A stretch of DNA of 64,000 nucleotides from Pomphorhynchus laevis. Lineage: Eukaryota > Acanthocephala > Palaeacanthocephala > Echinorhynchida > Pomphorhynchidae. Each line of letters opens with the position of its first letter. Within the stretch, counting starts at the first letter, position 1. Both the position numbers and the translations under genes were made by a program. This document shows positions 1 to 12,687 of the stretch, one piece after another. The DNA lies in assembly GCA_012934845.2 (NCBI GenBank), contig WNNJ02001809.1:186001-250000 (forward strand), in the 5' to 3' direction. Under the pieces are notes generated by a model, which ran no database searches, was not told where the DNA came from, and saw nothing but the letters and a program-made list of their open reading frames with translations.

Positions 1-219
1 ATAGTTGCACAGCTCATTACATATTTTCAAATTTGTCTGTTGTTTTCCGAAGATTAAAAAATGAATCGATGGGAAGTATTGAATTATACTAGTTGCGCAG
101 CTCATTGTATATTTTTATACTTGTCTCGCCTTGTTTGATTTGTAACTTACGAAACTGATGTTACTGTTTACAACTCTTTATATACGCTTATTTACTAAAT
201 AATTAGAATCCCGTCAAAT
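1..219 (-). repeat. Left half of a 219-bp inverted repeat; cut by the window start
   Basis: Bases 1-219 are the reverse complement of 44929-45147. I find one mismatch by eye. Similarity stops abruptly after CCCGTCAAAT at 210-219. The repeat has internal tandem structure with a period of about 88 bp: AGTTGCRCAGCTCATT starts at 3 and again at 91. No coding frame is evident. The left copy probably continues off the window. Confidence 0.9.
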
Positions 220-3200
220 AATATTATTAATATTATAATATTATTTTATTGCAGTTAGTTTATTCTTTGCACGAATATTCATGCATAAATGTATTTATTG
301 TAAATCATATATCCTATCTAATTTAATAGTGTTAATTTAGTTGTTCTTTTGTATTACAAATAATCTATTGCAGTTAAGTGTTTATAGGTTACATATTTAC
401 AAGAATCAAAATGAAATTGAATATATTCAATGGAAGTTGAATATAGAATAAATATAAGATAATTCAAGGAGAACAAGAGAGAAAAACAAAGGACCCAGAA
501 GCCCTTTGTCTGAGTTCTTAAATGAACCAAGCTTAACTGTTCACTTAATTGAGCCAAACTCAATTAAGTAAACAGTTTTATGTAAAAATATAAAAAATTT
601 CATTTTATAAATACTCTACCTTCAATATCATTGTTAGCATACAAATCTCAAATATTATATTTTTTACAACAATTATGTGTTTACTTTCGTGCTTTATAGT
701 TTCAAAGAAACTATAAAGCTCGGTAAAGAGAAAAGCTATAAACTACTCGCTCGTTTCTTCGCTTATGATTCATTTTAACCTGTTGACTTTTTTCTAAAAT
801 CCTCAAATTTACCACCAAACTACTACTATATATGTGAAAAATGCCAAAGAATTAAACGCTATTTTCACAAAGGAGCATTTAAGTACTCGTTAGCTAGGTG
901 GAGATCGTTACAGTAAAATTTCATCTATAGCTTAATTGTTTAAAATGTGAAATAAATTATTTTAAGCCTTTTTGCTAAAAATATTTTATAAAAGTAGCTG
1001 AAAGTCAAATATTTAAAATAAGATTTTAAGCTATAATTTATTCTATAATTTAAAAATCAAATTTCATGTGATATTGCACTATCATAATATATTGCGATAT
1101 GTTACAATTTTAAACAAAGATCTCTTAAATATGTTAGATATCAACTAGTATATATTTAATAAAATATAAAAATGTATTATTAAAATGGTTTTAAAATATA
1201 ATATCAATAAAATATAAAATATAAATAAAATGATGTATAAATTATATAATATAACAATATAAATTTAGCAGAAACACAAATGATCTTAGAAATTTTTGTA
1301 TTTCTAAGTTGATTGTCTGGTTTTTAATATATATATTAAGCATATATTGTCGGTAAAATAAAAACTTCCACTGAATCGTTCGAGATTTCAGAATTTATAT
1401 TTACTTTATAAACGTATTGTATACACTCATGCATGAAATACTGCATAATGTATATATATTGTTCTCATATATATTTTAATGTTTAATCATTTTTATTTCA
1501 GATGCAATGTTTTGGTCTTTCTCAAAACATTTCGTTTTTAAGCAGATGTCAAATAATAAGAATGGCAATAAAATAAAATCATAGTTCATTAAATTTAAAA
1601 TTAAAAATTAGTATTTTTAATTAAAAAAATAACCTCAGTATTCAAGTATCAAGTCATCAGTTACAAGTTCCAGGATTAAAATGTTCAAGATTAAAAGTTT
1701 CGGTTCCTTTGACAAAATAGCAACAACTAGTATCTGTATCCACAAACTTAAATTCTCAAAGCATTATTATATATCTTTATTTTTAAATCCAAAAAAACTT
1801 CATGACCCCAATTTTATCTAACACATTAATTAAAAACAGATTCTTTGAATTATTATATGGTAAAATGCGTTTATCAAAAATATTTTACGTTTACTAATTC
1901 AATATATCCTCTTATGCGTCCTATTAACTAATTACCTACATTTTATTGCATTAATTCAATGCAATTAAATTTAAAACAATTTGTTTTAGAAACTAGAAAA
2001 CAATTTAAAACAATTTTACAAATTGTTTCATAAACTTACGATATAATAAGAGATCAATTAAATTCAATGATGCACATTTCAATAATATGAGCTTTTTAGT
2101 TAAGCCTTCTGTTTACAAACCTTTTATCTAAATTAATGTGTTGTATCTAACACGTTAAATTTAGATATTTATAGATATATTTTTAATATGTTTAGATATT
2201 ATATTATATTATTATTTAAAATATTATAATATTATAATAAATAATATTATAATATAATATATATAAATTATATATAGTATATAATATTATAATATAATAT
2301 TGTATTTATTATTAATGGACTAATAAATTAAAATTATAAAATATTATATTAATAATATAATTAAAATATAATAAACTTTTATTATTAAAATATATTTCAT
2401 ATTTTTAGATTTTTTATAAGATAATTAAAAAAACTCCTTATGGCAGATACTTTTATCCTATCCATTATGGTGTAGTGATCATAACTGACATAAAAAATAT
2501 ATAATTTTTAAATATTTATTTTGATAGATTTTCTTTAGGTAAAGTAAATATGATAAGAGGTTTTCAAAAAAATATTTTTTTTATTTTTTTTTAATCTTTT
2601 TCTAAGATCATAACCGTATAAAACTCGCATTCAACATCGTTCACAAGTTTAATTTTCTTTAGATGAAAAGGTTCACCTCTCATGCAATATAGCTGACTGA
2701 TCGGCGCGCATAATCTAAAATACAAAAACACCTAATTAGAATTTAATTAAATCGCTTTTGTATTTTATGTTATAAGTTATATTGCTATAAAAAGATTTAT
2801 CACCACAACAAACAGCTTCGGAATAATCAAACTCTTTATTAATAAAGATTTCAGCGTACATATAATTCTACAATCACATTTTTCAAATTAAAATCCAAAA
2901 TCGAAATCGAATTTTTTATTTAATTGATTAGTTAATTGATAATCTAATATATTTGTACATGCATGAGTAATTTTCGCTCTAAATCGAGAATTGCACATGG
3001 CCTTTCTTATTTATCGCGTCATAAAAAATAAAGAAAAAAATAAATTTTTATTTTTTTAATAAAAAATAAAGGTTACATGTATTTGTTATGTATTTCACAT
3101 TATCATGTCAAATACATGATAATGATGTATTTCCTCTGATAAAATTTAATTTTCTAATATAATATAATTTCGATTTAATTAATGAAAATTAAAATTAAAT

Positions 3201-4480
3201 GCATCATTTGACGGCGATGCTATCTTAAATACCCCGATGTTATCTTAAATAAAAAGAACCAGCCTTTTTTTAGCTGAAATGCTGAGAAGTATACCTTCTC
3301 AACATTGTTAAGAAGTAATAAAAGAATAAATATTCTTTTTTTAAGAATATTTCTGAGTATCAGAGAAATCTAACCATCAGAATATTTGAGCACGTATCTC
3401 CGAGATTCATTTATGAAAAACATTCAAACCAATTTTTAAGCGTCAATTGTTAGCGAGGTCTTCCATTCTGAATAAAACATTTGCAAATATTTATCGCATT
3501 CGAAAATATTTTGTGAGATTTAATCCTAAATATTTAGATATTTGAGATAATATGTGTCACATCATAGGAAGAATCACAAGAATTAGGTGATCTGGTTTAT
3601 TAAATACGTAAAATATAAATCTGATAAATGCAGATATATTTCGATAAAAGAAATTTTATTTTATTTTTTAATTATATTCTTTTATTGCGAATTATGCTAT
3701 CTGAATATCTGAATACTAAACTAATAAACAGTTAAAGAATCAAAATCTGAAAAATGCAGACTTATTTTATAAAAGAAATTTTATTTTATTTTAGTTTTTT
3801 TACAAATTTACAATTTTGTTAACATCCGTAATAAAGGGTATTTATTATCAATTTATTGTTCTAATAAGGAATAGGCACTCTGGATAATAAATACGACAAA
3901 TAAACAGTTGAAACGCAAAATATGCAAATGCAGGCTTATTTAATAAAATAAATTTTAATTTTTTACAAATTAAAAATTATAATCTGCTATAAAAATTTAA
4001 ATATTTCTAGACTTACAAGTAAACTTCGTGAAGCATTGCAAGACTTATTCTTGGTATAATCACAATTATACAATTAATTCTATCATTTAAACGAAACCCA
4101 TTTAATAAAGATCGCCCTGAAATGCAAAATGTATGAAAACAACGATGAGAAAATTAAAAATGTTAATTTAAGATTTTTATTCTTAAATTAAGATTATTTG
4201 ACATCAACGATTTAAAATTAATATTTAACTAGAAATTTCAAAAAGGTTTATTTATTTTTGCAATTTTAAACCTATTTTATGGATAATGACAAGACCTTTC
4301 GTATCGAACAAAAAATATTTTCAAAATTAAAAAAACATTTATAAATTTTTACAACAATAATTGCATGACTTATATTGCTTGATTTTCATTTGATTAAAAT
4401 ATCATTAAAATATAATAAGTGTGTAATAGCTGTGATCCAAATCTTTAAAGCTTTAATTAAATTTGAATTTTATGTAAAAC
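220..4480. other. AT-rich stretch without a recognised gene
   Basis: I see no convincing exon here. There is low-complexity TA-rich sequence around 2150-2380. A diverged three-fold repeat lies around 3600-3965, where versions of an AAATGCAG...AAATTTTATTTT block recur at about 3630, 3750 and 3915. The short frame at 354-563 has no recognisable features. Confidence 0.5.
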
Positions 4481-4481
4481 T

Positions 4482-4960
4482 TTAGTAAAATGCTAAATCT
4501 TTTAGATATTTAAATTTCCGATAATTGCCCAAACTATCTAAATATTTCAGTTTTCTTAACAATCCTTTGTCATTAACTATTAAAAATTCCAAAAAATAAT
4601 TTCGGTTACAATTTTTCATAATATATAATATTAATGGCAATAATTGTTATCACTTATATTTGACATTCTTATAAAATATTTTTAGATTATCAAATATTAA
4701 ATGCTCACACCCCACAACAAATTTCATTCAAATATACATACTATAATTCCGAGCAGATGCGTCAATGTCAATTCGAGGGCAATTCAGTATAACGGTATCG
4801 ACCATTTCTTCTGTAATTTTTTGCTCAAGTTTATCCAAATTCAGTAAACTGTAAAATTTACAATTTTCGATTTCTAATTCAAGAAACAAAATCAATACAA
4901 ATTGATGACTTAGTATCTTGTAAAAATTGAACCAAAAATACGAAATGTGCAGCGTATTAT
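4482..4960 (-). CDS. 3' end of an unidentified host gene (two exons)
   Basis: The upstream exon (about 4960 down to 4742) contains the peptide LDKLEQKITEEMVDTVILNC. It ends at a consensus donor, GTATGT, at 4741. The next acceptor (TTTTAATAG, AG at 4577-4578) opens a terminal exon, 4576-4482, that stays in phase for 31 codons to a TAA stop and includes KGLLRKLKYLDSLGNYRKF. The intron is 165 nt. The leucine and lysine pattern hints at a leucine-rich-repeat-like C-terminus, but I do not recognise the protein. The 5' side runs into MITE sequence from about 5030, so earlier exons must lie beyond 5575 or are lost. Phase agreement across the junction and the donor quality are the main support. Confidence 0.5.
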
Positions 4961-5029
4961 GCAATATTGTGAATATCAAAGTTAATATATGAACACTAAA
5001 TTAAAATATTTTAAATAGTTGATAATAAT

Positions 5030-5296
5030 CCATTATTGATAAGGAATTACTGGAGTTAGATCAAAGAAAAGAGGAAATTATTTTTGAATAAATAATAAAT
5101 ATTAAATAAATAATTATCCTTATAAACAAAAACAACAAATCAATATCAATGGCGGCGATCGTTTTAAAATTTTATATAAAAATGATAAATTCTTGAAAAC
5201 GATTGTATTTTTTTTTCTGATGATGTAACAGAAGTTAGCGAAATATTAAAATTGAAGCTTTTCTTTGTTGATCCTTCTCCCAATATTCAATAATAC
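5030..5296. mobile_element. Palindromic MITE, 'GGATCAAAGAAAGGAGG' family
   Basis: The left end carries TTACTGGAGTTAGATCAAAG. The right end carries the inverse form around 5256-5290. Related ends occur at about 6040-6290, 9738-9790, 10118-10310 and 28805-28935. No coding capacity is seen. Confidence 0.6.
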
Positions 5297-5331
5297 AATA
5301 TATTAACTAATCAAAAGATATAGTGAATAGT

Positions 5332-5572
5332 AATTTTTATTGAAATCGGATTTTCGATAGCTAACTGCCATTATCATCAGGATAAAATTATGTAAAACAT
5401 TGTTATATATATTTTTATACAATGTTTCCCTTTTTGAATACTTTGCCAAGTGCTTCGAAATTTTGAAGCAATCGTGAATGATGAACGAATTCGTTGCTTA
5501 GCGAGTCATCATCAGGATAATTTTATCCTAATGATAGCAGTTAGCTATCGAAAATTCGATTTCAATAAAAAT
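5332..5572. mobile_element. Fold-back MITE
   Basis: Arms 5332-5393 and 5517-5571 are inverted copies (ATCGATAGCTAACTGC-like core) around a 120-bp spacer. One arm of a second copy is at 10543-10610. Confidence 0.75.
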
Positions 5573-6019
5573 TATATTTACTCTCTTCTTTGATCATTTG
5601 TTGTTTACGAGTGAACAACAAATTTACAACATAATCCAATATGTATAATTTTTAGATTGAACGTGAAGGGGCAAGAGGGTTAAAGAGTGTAAAATGGATA
5701 AAAATGAGTTCAATGTGTGCAAATGACGTAAAATTGGTAATGTATTTCTTTTTTCTCATTATGTATATAGGTATCTAATAATTTTTCCTAATTAAATCCA
5801 AAAGAAAAGATTCTAGAGTATCATAAAAATTTTCGTTATTTATCTCGTTCATTTCCAAATGGAAGAAATTAGTTCAGATTTAATTATATTTTTATAATTA
5901 ACCTTTTACGATTGCTGCAAAATGTCGAATCACTTGACAAAGCATTCAAAAATTAAAATAAATAATTTTTGTAAATAGTTGATAAATTTATTGAATAAAT
6001 TTAAAAATAGTTTATAAAT

Positions 6020-6290
6020 TTATTGGTAAAGAATTATTGGAGTTGGATCAAAGAAAGGAGAAAATAATATTTTAATTTAATAAAAAATTATAGGAGCTGA
6101 ATCAAGATAGGAGGAAATTTTTATTTGATATTTTTCTAACCTCTGTTAGCATCTTCAGAAAATAACATCATCACGTAATTTTCTGAAGATGCTAACAGAG
6201 GTTAGTAAAATATCAAATAAAAATTTCCTCTTTATATTTTTTTTAATTTCCTCCAATAATTTTTTATTAAATAAAAATATTATAAAATAC
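6020..6290. mobile_element. Palindromic MITE with near-perfect hairpin
   Basis: Arms 6113-6165 and 6175-6229 pair almost perfectly (GCTAACAGAGGTTAG and its inverse near the tip). The outer ends belong to the same family as 5030-5296. Confidence 0.8.
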
Positions 6291-6619
6291 TTTTGATATT
6301 TCGAACTGTTATTTAAGAACCTATAAATTATTTTTTATAAATTAAGTTTAAAGCACACCAATAAATAGTACAATGGAAACAAATATATACAAAGAATTTT
6401 CAGTGAAATTGTTTCTTATGATAATACACTATCGTATTATCTTATTTAATTAAATCTCGCATTAAATAAATTCTATTTGTAGACAATACAAAATAATAAG
6501 GTTTACGATGCCATATCGATAAAAGAATCGATCTGGTATCGATATATTTTGTACTATAAAGTAAAAAAGAAACATTTTGATCCCAAAAATTACTTAAATA
6601 ACCTAATATTTTTATGAAC

Positions 6620-7600
6620 CGATTAATAATTAATACATTTGTTAGAATAAAGATGATATGCCATCATAAGCAACTCTTATGCTTTTAAACTTTTACCAAT
6701 GTAGATTAACCCGATATCTTTATCATTTAAATTATCCAATTCAAATACAAAGTATATTATTTATTAACATCCAAAAACATTTCCGCTAAATACTTTAAAT
6801 TAATTTTTAATATTTTTTTATATCTTACTATTTTCTGTTTGATGTTATTTTTATAGTAACCTAGTTTAAAATATGTATCTATTAAATTATTTAAATGATT
6901 TTGAAGAAAGCCAATATCATTACATATTGTTGCAATTCTTAAAATTTCATTATTCAATGTATTATATTTTATATTATATGGTATGCATGAATGCTCATGC
7001 AAAAATATGTTTCTTGTAAATTTAAATATGTCATCTTTACGATATAAATTAATAGTAGTTTTAGTTAATGTTAATTTAATGTTCATATCTAGATATACAC
7101 CTTCTTTATCATTAATATTGGTTTTGTTAAGAATAAAGCTTTCTGGATAAATTTGTTCGCTTATTGAATAAAAATTGTTAGAGTTAAATACACATTTATC
7201 ATTAATGTATCGAAACATATATTTCATATCTTTATATAACTTAGATTTATTTTTTAAACAGTTATGAACAAATTCATATCTAAAATATGTATCTATTAAA
7301 TTATTTAAATAATTTTGAATAAAACCAATATTGTTACATATTGTTGCAATTCTTGAAATTTCATTATTTAATGTATTATATTTTATATTATATAGTATGC
7401 ATGAATGATCACGTAAAAATATGTTTCTTGTAAATTTATATCGTAAACATATACCATCTTTACTATATAAGTTGACATTCGTTTTAAATGTTATTTGAAT
7501 GTTCAAATCCAGATATATAGCGTATTTTTCATTATTAGTTTAATTAAGAATAAAGCTATCTGGATAATTATCTGGATTTATTTGTTTAAATATAAGTTTC
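6620..7600 (-). mobile_element. Penelope-like element remnant with tandemly duplicated RT C-terminus
   Basis: A 249-residue frame at 6757-7506 contains two successive versions of the same PLE RT C-terminal region. Both include the FTRNIFL...HSC stretch and the NLNNLIDTYF-like stretch. Between them sits the RT catalytic region (FRYIND, a variant of FRYIDD). It matches the RT at 15339-16523 closely. The 3' flank (6757 down to 6620) resembles the flank at 16524-16680. PLEs are known to insert as partial tandem copies, and this arrangement fits. The element is broken and not functional as it stands. Confidence 0.85.
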
Positions 7601-8320
7601 TAATTAAAAAAATTTAATTTAATTTTCAGTAATGTAACTTAAAATCAAATGCATCACTCGATAGCCTTACATAGTTCTGAAAAAATCCATATTCTATATA
7701 GATATAAAATAATATAACATATTATATTAATATCTATATATACCACATTCGAGTATATCTATTATATTATATTAATTATATTGTATTAAATTATATATTA
7801 CATATCCTATAAAACGATTATTCAGCTATTGTAGGGCTACTATTTCCTCCAACTGGAACACCTTTTATTTATCTAAATACAAATAATCCTATTTTTGATT
7901 GATCAAACTATTGAAGGTTCTATTAAAATTCAATTTTATCTATAGATAAATATTCATATGTAATTTAATTTGTTGTAGTATAAATTCGTTACATTCTGCA
8001 CTTATATGTAAAATTTAATAACTTAATGTATAATATTTAAAATTGAATATGTTCTCTTTGCGATATAAATAACGCATATAAATAAAGACCACATATACAA
8101 ATTTACAATATCATAATAACACAATATTATATGTATAATATAAAAATATAATATTGATATTACTTTTTATATTATTACATATAAAATTATGTTATTATGC
8201 TAACATATAAAAATTTAAATGATCACCTGTAGCTAGACCGTTATGCTACAAAGATTTTAAAAAAGTAATGGTTGGTTTCTTCCGTTTTTATTGTTTAAAT
8301 ACATCATTTTTTCTATTTTC
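7600..8320. other. AT-rich stretch, nothing recognised
   Basis: TA-rich low-complexity DNA, including ATATTA-type runs at 7690-7810 and 8100-8210. Around 7840-7880 a short motif resembles the PLE GVP(M)GGN coding region in antisense and may be a tail of the neighbouring PLE remnant. Confidence 0.4.
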
Positions 8321-8420
8321 ATGTCAAAGCATAACACTTGAAAAAGACTATTGCAATAGTCGAAAATTTGTGAACAATAATTTTGTTTTTCTATTCATCT
8401 CGATGTTTAAACGGCCTGAA
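8320..8420 (-). mobile_element. Single arm of the 'CAGGGCGTTTAAACATCGAGA' MITE family
   Basis: It shares the ACTATTGCAATAGTCGAAAA palindrome core and the terminal GCCTGAACAAT with the compound element at 43946-44224. Confidence 0.7.
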
Positions 8421-8592
8421 CAATATACGTAATATTCATAATATCGATACATTAAGGAACTTTGCTCTAACTTATTTACTTACAAATGGCAAATTGAAAA
8501 GCAATTTTAGGCGTAAAATATAAATAAAATATAGAATAAATATCCAATGTAATATGTCAAAATAGCATTTTTAATTCAAATAGAGCATTTAC

Positions 8593-9269
8593 CATTTAGT
8601 TCCTTATTTTTACATGCCGTTTTCAAGCATGTGTAAGTGGATGGATCGATGCCAATAACATACTTTGAAAATCCAGCAATTGATAGTGAGCACAATCCTT
8701 CACCAATAATACTTAAATTGTAGATAAATAATAAACCTACCTGATCCACAGAAAACATCCAGTACGGATGGCTTTCGATGAGGATTTGATAATATTAGAT
8801 AATCGATAACTAGTTGAACAACTTTCTCATAAGATAGAACGCATCTTGGTATACCGCAGCACGGTTCTACATGAATTGATAACTTTAAAAATTTCTGCAA
8901 ATTACTGACAGCCCTGTTTAATAAGCAATCAATTGAACAGCTTGTAAACAAAAAATCGAATTTAAAAGACATATGACGCCTATTGAACTTACATCCTGTT
9001 AAGGTACACTTGGTTGATTTCAGGAATTTCTGAATCGAAAAAGCATTTGAGTAAACGCTTTTCATTTTCGTAATTTATCTTAAAACACTTTTCAATGAAC
9101 ACAAATCATCTGCAATCAATACCATATCATGATTAGTTCGCCATTGTGAAGTATAAAATGACATCATCGCTGTCTTATCGTATTCAAATATATACAATTC
9201 ACAGGAGATGAAGTTGTCAGGTAAATTATATGATGTTCTTAAATTCGTAGGATAGAATTCAAGCCATTT
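8593..9269 (-). CDS. Putative class I SAM-dependent methyltransferase (partial, spliced)
   Basis: I model four exons: 9269-9089, 9029-8993, 8940-8741 and 8697-8593. They are joined by introns of 59, 52 and 43 nt with GT...AG ends (donors GTGTTT, GTAAGT, GTAGGT). Phases agree at all three junctions. The joined frame gives a Rossmann motif I, VLDVFCGSG, followed by the acidic motif II strand, YVIGIDPS, and then an alpha segment ending KNKELNG, as in DNA, RNA and protein methyltransferases. Motif I is split by the 43-nt intron. The last exon ends at a GTAAATG donor, and the catalytic motif IV (such as NPPY or DPPR) has not been found downstream, so the gene is partial here. Upstream, AAATGG at 9269 follows TATAG, so an earlier exon is expected; a candidate start is near 9351. 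Substrate unknown. An alternative reading keeps the 52-nt segment as exon. Confidence 0.65.
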
Positions 9270-9737
9270 CTATACAGTTAATAAATTATTAATTGCAAAC
9301 ACTCTTTTTAATTGAGATTTTTCTTTTCGCCATCAGACGCTTTTTAAACATAAAGCAATATTTTTTCAAAAAAGCATCACGCTTTTTGAAATTAAAAACA
9401 ATCGATATTATAGCACAGGGCAACTAGGTCCTAAGATTTATGACAGATAAAAGATACAAAAAGCTTGAAACTCATGTTATAAGCATAATGTGTAAAGAAT
9501 CTTTTTCGAAATGCCATCATATATTGAGGAGCGAAGAGTTCGAGCAATAAAGTAATTATAAAAACAAAAACAAGACAACATAGCCAGCATCCGAACTCGA
9601 TGATGTTAGAGTAAGCATGCGTGTTTCTTTCTTTTAATCTAAAGCAATTTTGTTTACAGGTTATTTGGTGTTTCTTATTCTATTATGTGACAAACAAATG
9701 ATTAAAATTAGGGAAACTAGTAAGTGTAAATACTAGA

Positions 9738-10310
9738 TAATGATTCATTATTGATAAAAAATTATTAAAGCTGGATCAAAAGATGGGAAAAATATCATGC
9801 ATAATTAAAATAGTCATCAAAATTTCAATGGTAAGAATAATTGCATCGATTACTTATATTTATTTATAAATTTGATATTTTATTAATTAACGTTCACACG
9901 AATTCTTTATTTTAAAGTTGTATTAAAAATAGTTAACAATCTTTATTAAATCTTTAAACATCAATTAAAGACATTGTTTCTATAGGATAGAATTTAGCGA
10001 ATCATGATATTTTTATACTAGAATTATATACTGCTAGAATTTTAAATAGCAGTTTAAACAGCTTTTCGAAACATGTTTCATTGACAGTTTATTATTAATG
10101 CATATTTGTAAATATTTGATAATGATCATTATTTATAAAGACTAATTGCAGCTGGATTACAAAATGGGGAGACCTTTATTTGATATTTCGCTAATCTCTG
10201 CAAGCATCTTCAGAAAATTTAGTAATTTTCTGAAGATGCTAACAGTGATTAGCGAAATAACAAATACAATTGTCCCTTTTTTGATCACCTCCAATAATTT
10301 TTTATTAATA
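9738..10310. mobile_element. Two MITE copies (one partial, one hairpin)
   Basis: At 9738-9790 there is one end of the GGATCAAAG family. At 10110-10310 there is a fuller copy whose arms 10175-10219 and 10223-10265 pair (ATTTTCTGAAGATGCTAACA and its inverse). Confidence 0.7.
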
Positions 10311-10542
10311 CATATAATATAAAGTTTTATATTATCTATAAACAACGATATATAATAATAAAAATATATTGCAGTAAAAAAATATCCTACAGATATATAA
10401 TTAAATTTTAATTTTAATTATTAATTATAATTTAAAATAATAATTTAAGCTAATTTTTATCATGATCAATTAATAAGAATTCCTTAACACGTGAATATTA
10501 AGTTAGATTACATAATGATTAGCATATTAAAGTTGAGATTGA

Positions 10543-10620
10543 ATGGAAATTTTATTGAAATCGAATTTTTGATAGCTAACTGCTACCATCTTAAGGATAA
10601 AATTATATAAAACAGTTTTA
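10543..10620. mobile_element. Arm of the 5332-5572 fold-back family
   Basis: It matches the 5332-5393 arm (TTTGATAGCTAACTGC). No second arm is visible, so the copy is truncated. Confidence 0.6.
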
Positions 10621-11060
10621 TAAAATTTATTAATCAATCAACTCAGTAATTATTAATTTAATTAAAGTTATTATTTTCGTTAATGAAATTCATAAATTAT
10701 AATTTATTAATAAAATTTATTTATTTAAAATAAAAAATTGTTTTCTTGTTGATTGCATATTTATATGTTCATCAATAATTAAATAACAATAATTTCAAAA
10801 ATAATCCCAAAATCAAATTACCTTTACGAATTTGCTTGTCAACACAGAAGTATAGGTTGTTTGATTAGGAAAAAGATCATTATCACAGTCATCTTCGAAA
10901 TTAAAGAAAATACTTTTATTTGCAATCTGACGAGGTAGTAATCACTCTAGTTTTTAATTAATTACATGATTTAGAATAAAAATCCAAATTTATTATTATA
11001 TTAAAATCATAAAACTTTTAATATTAAACATTATTTGAATAAAACCTACGTACCCAAAAA

Positions 11061-11636
11061 ATGGATGTACACCAAAAATGGTTGATTTCATCTGCAATTC
11101 TCCATTTCATAAAGCAGACAAAATTGCTCTATGAATATAGAGAGAGCAATTATAAATATGGAGAGAGAGCAAGAATATATATTAGAATTCCTTTTATTAA
11201 CGAAATATGCAACTCCGTATTTAATAAATTTATATATAGAAAAAAATAAGCAAAAATGTAACTGATGTCACAATTTATAATTAAAAAATCAACTAAATTA
11301 CATAATATTTTAAAATTAAAATTAAAAAATTCTTCTTGTGTTTACAAGCTACTATGTGATAACTGTTCCGTCTCATATATCGGTCAAACTGGTAGGGATC
11401 GTACAAACGCATCACACAACATAAATATAACATTTAATGTGGTAATATGAATCGTTCGCTAACACATCATGTATTAAATTTAGAACATAAAGTTAAGTTT
11501 GATAAGCCCTCCATTCCATCGTATGAAAGTAATTACCTTTCGCTTATTAAAGACGACGCTTATTTTATAAAAGAGAATGACGTGATGTCTAATAATAGCG
11601 CTGATTTTATTTTAAAAATATCCTATTAAATTTATT
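11061..11636 (+). mobile_element. Penelope-like element GIY-YIG endonuclease fragment
   Basis: Three adjoining open stretches (11061-11249, 11265-11450, 11447-11629) carry, in order, a linker-like IPFINEICNSVFNKF, a cysteine pair followed by the GIY-YIG core (VYKLLCDNC and VSYIGQTGR), and the downstream helical region with ALTHH-type and LSLIKDDAYFIK segments. GIY-YIG nucleases of this type are the hallmark of Penelope-like retroelements and cut target DNA. No RT lies directly beside it, so it is an isolated piece. It may or may not be related to the RT 3.7 kb downstream, because a host gene on the other strand lies between them. Broken remnant. Confidence 0.8.
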
Positions 11637-12091
11637 GTTTTATATATTTTTATAGTTAATTGAACTTAACAAATTATATTTGTTTGATTTGTTTCAGTTT
11701 TTTAATGCTATTAATATTTTAATTTTGATTAATTTAAATGTGTTATATTGTTTATTGTTTTCTTTAAATTAGTTTAAAACATTTTAATGCATTTGACTTG
11801 TTGTTTTTTTTTTTTTTTCATTATTCGGATGTGTTAGTTTCTTACAGATATTTTTTTATTAAAGATTTTTTTAAGTGTTGTACGATAAAAATTTTGTATA
11901 TAAAACTTTCACGTGGTGTGAAACAGTAGTTACTGACGATGATAGCAGCAGCTATTAAAATATTAAACTGACAATGTTTTCTAGAATAATACAAGTTTAT
12001 TTTTATGGTTACTTTGCGAGTGATATACAGTAATCTCATTATCGTGATTGACTTTGATTCCATATTATAATAAATTATAAAATATAAGGTT

Positions 12092-12619
12092 CTAATATAA
12101 AGTTTGGATTAATTGCATTATTTCATGATTAGTGTAATTGTTGTTGAAATCCTGTGCAACGTGGGGATGCGGTATGGCTATAGATTGATTATTTCTCACT
12201 TTAGCACGGGTGATACAAGTTGTTGCCAATGTATTGCAAATGGTTACATAGCTATCCGATATGTCATCGATGGCCAGTAAATGTTTGGCGATAGCAACTT
12301 GAAATGCATTAAGCTTAATAGTGTCGATTTGCCGACAATAGTTTGTTTCTCATTGTATGATTGGAATTAAAGGTGATATGGTAATTTTGGGGATTACTGG
12401 CTTATGCTTATTAAATAAACGATCACGGAATTTTACGTCCACGATCACTTGTGCTAGATGGAAATACAAGATCAATGATGATTGATCAGTTATAACTACA
12501 TTGTGTGGCATTTGACAACGACAATTGAAGGGTTAATGCAATATTATGAATGAAGCTTAGGTTTATTTGTCGTTTAGTACTTCGAGGATTGACGTAATCC
12601 AAACTAATCTGAATTTGCA

Positions 12620-12687
<68 letters not shown>

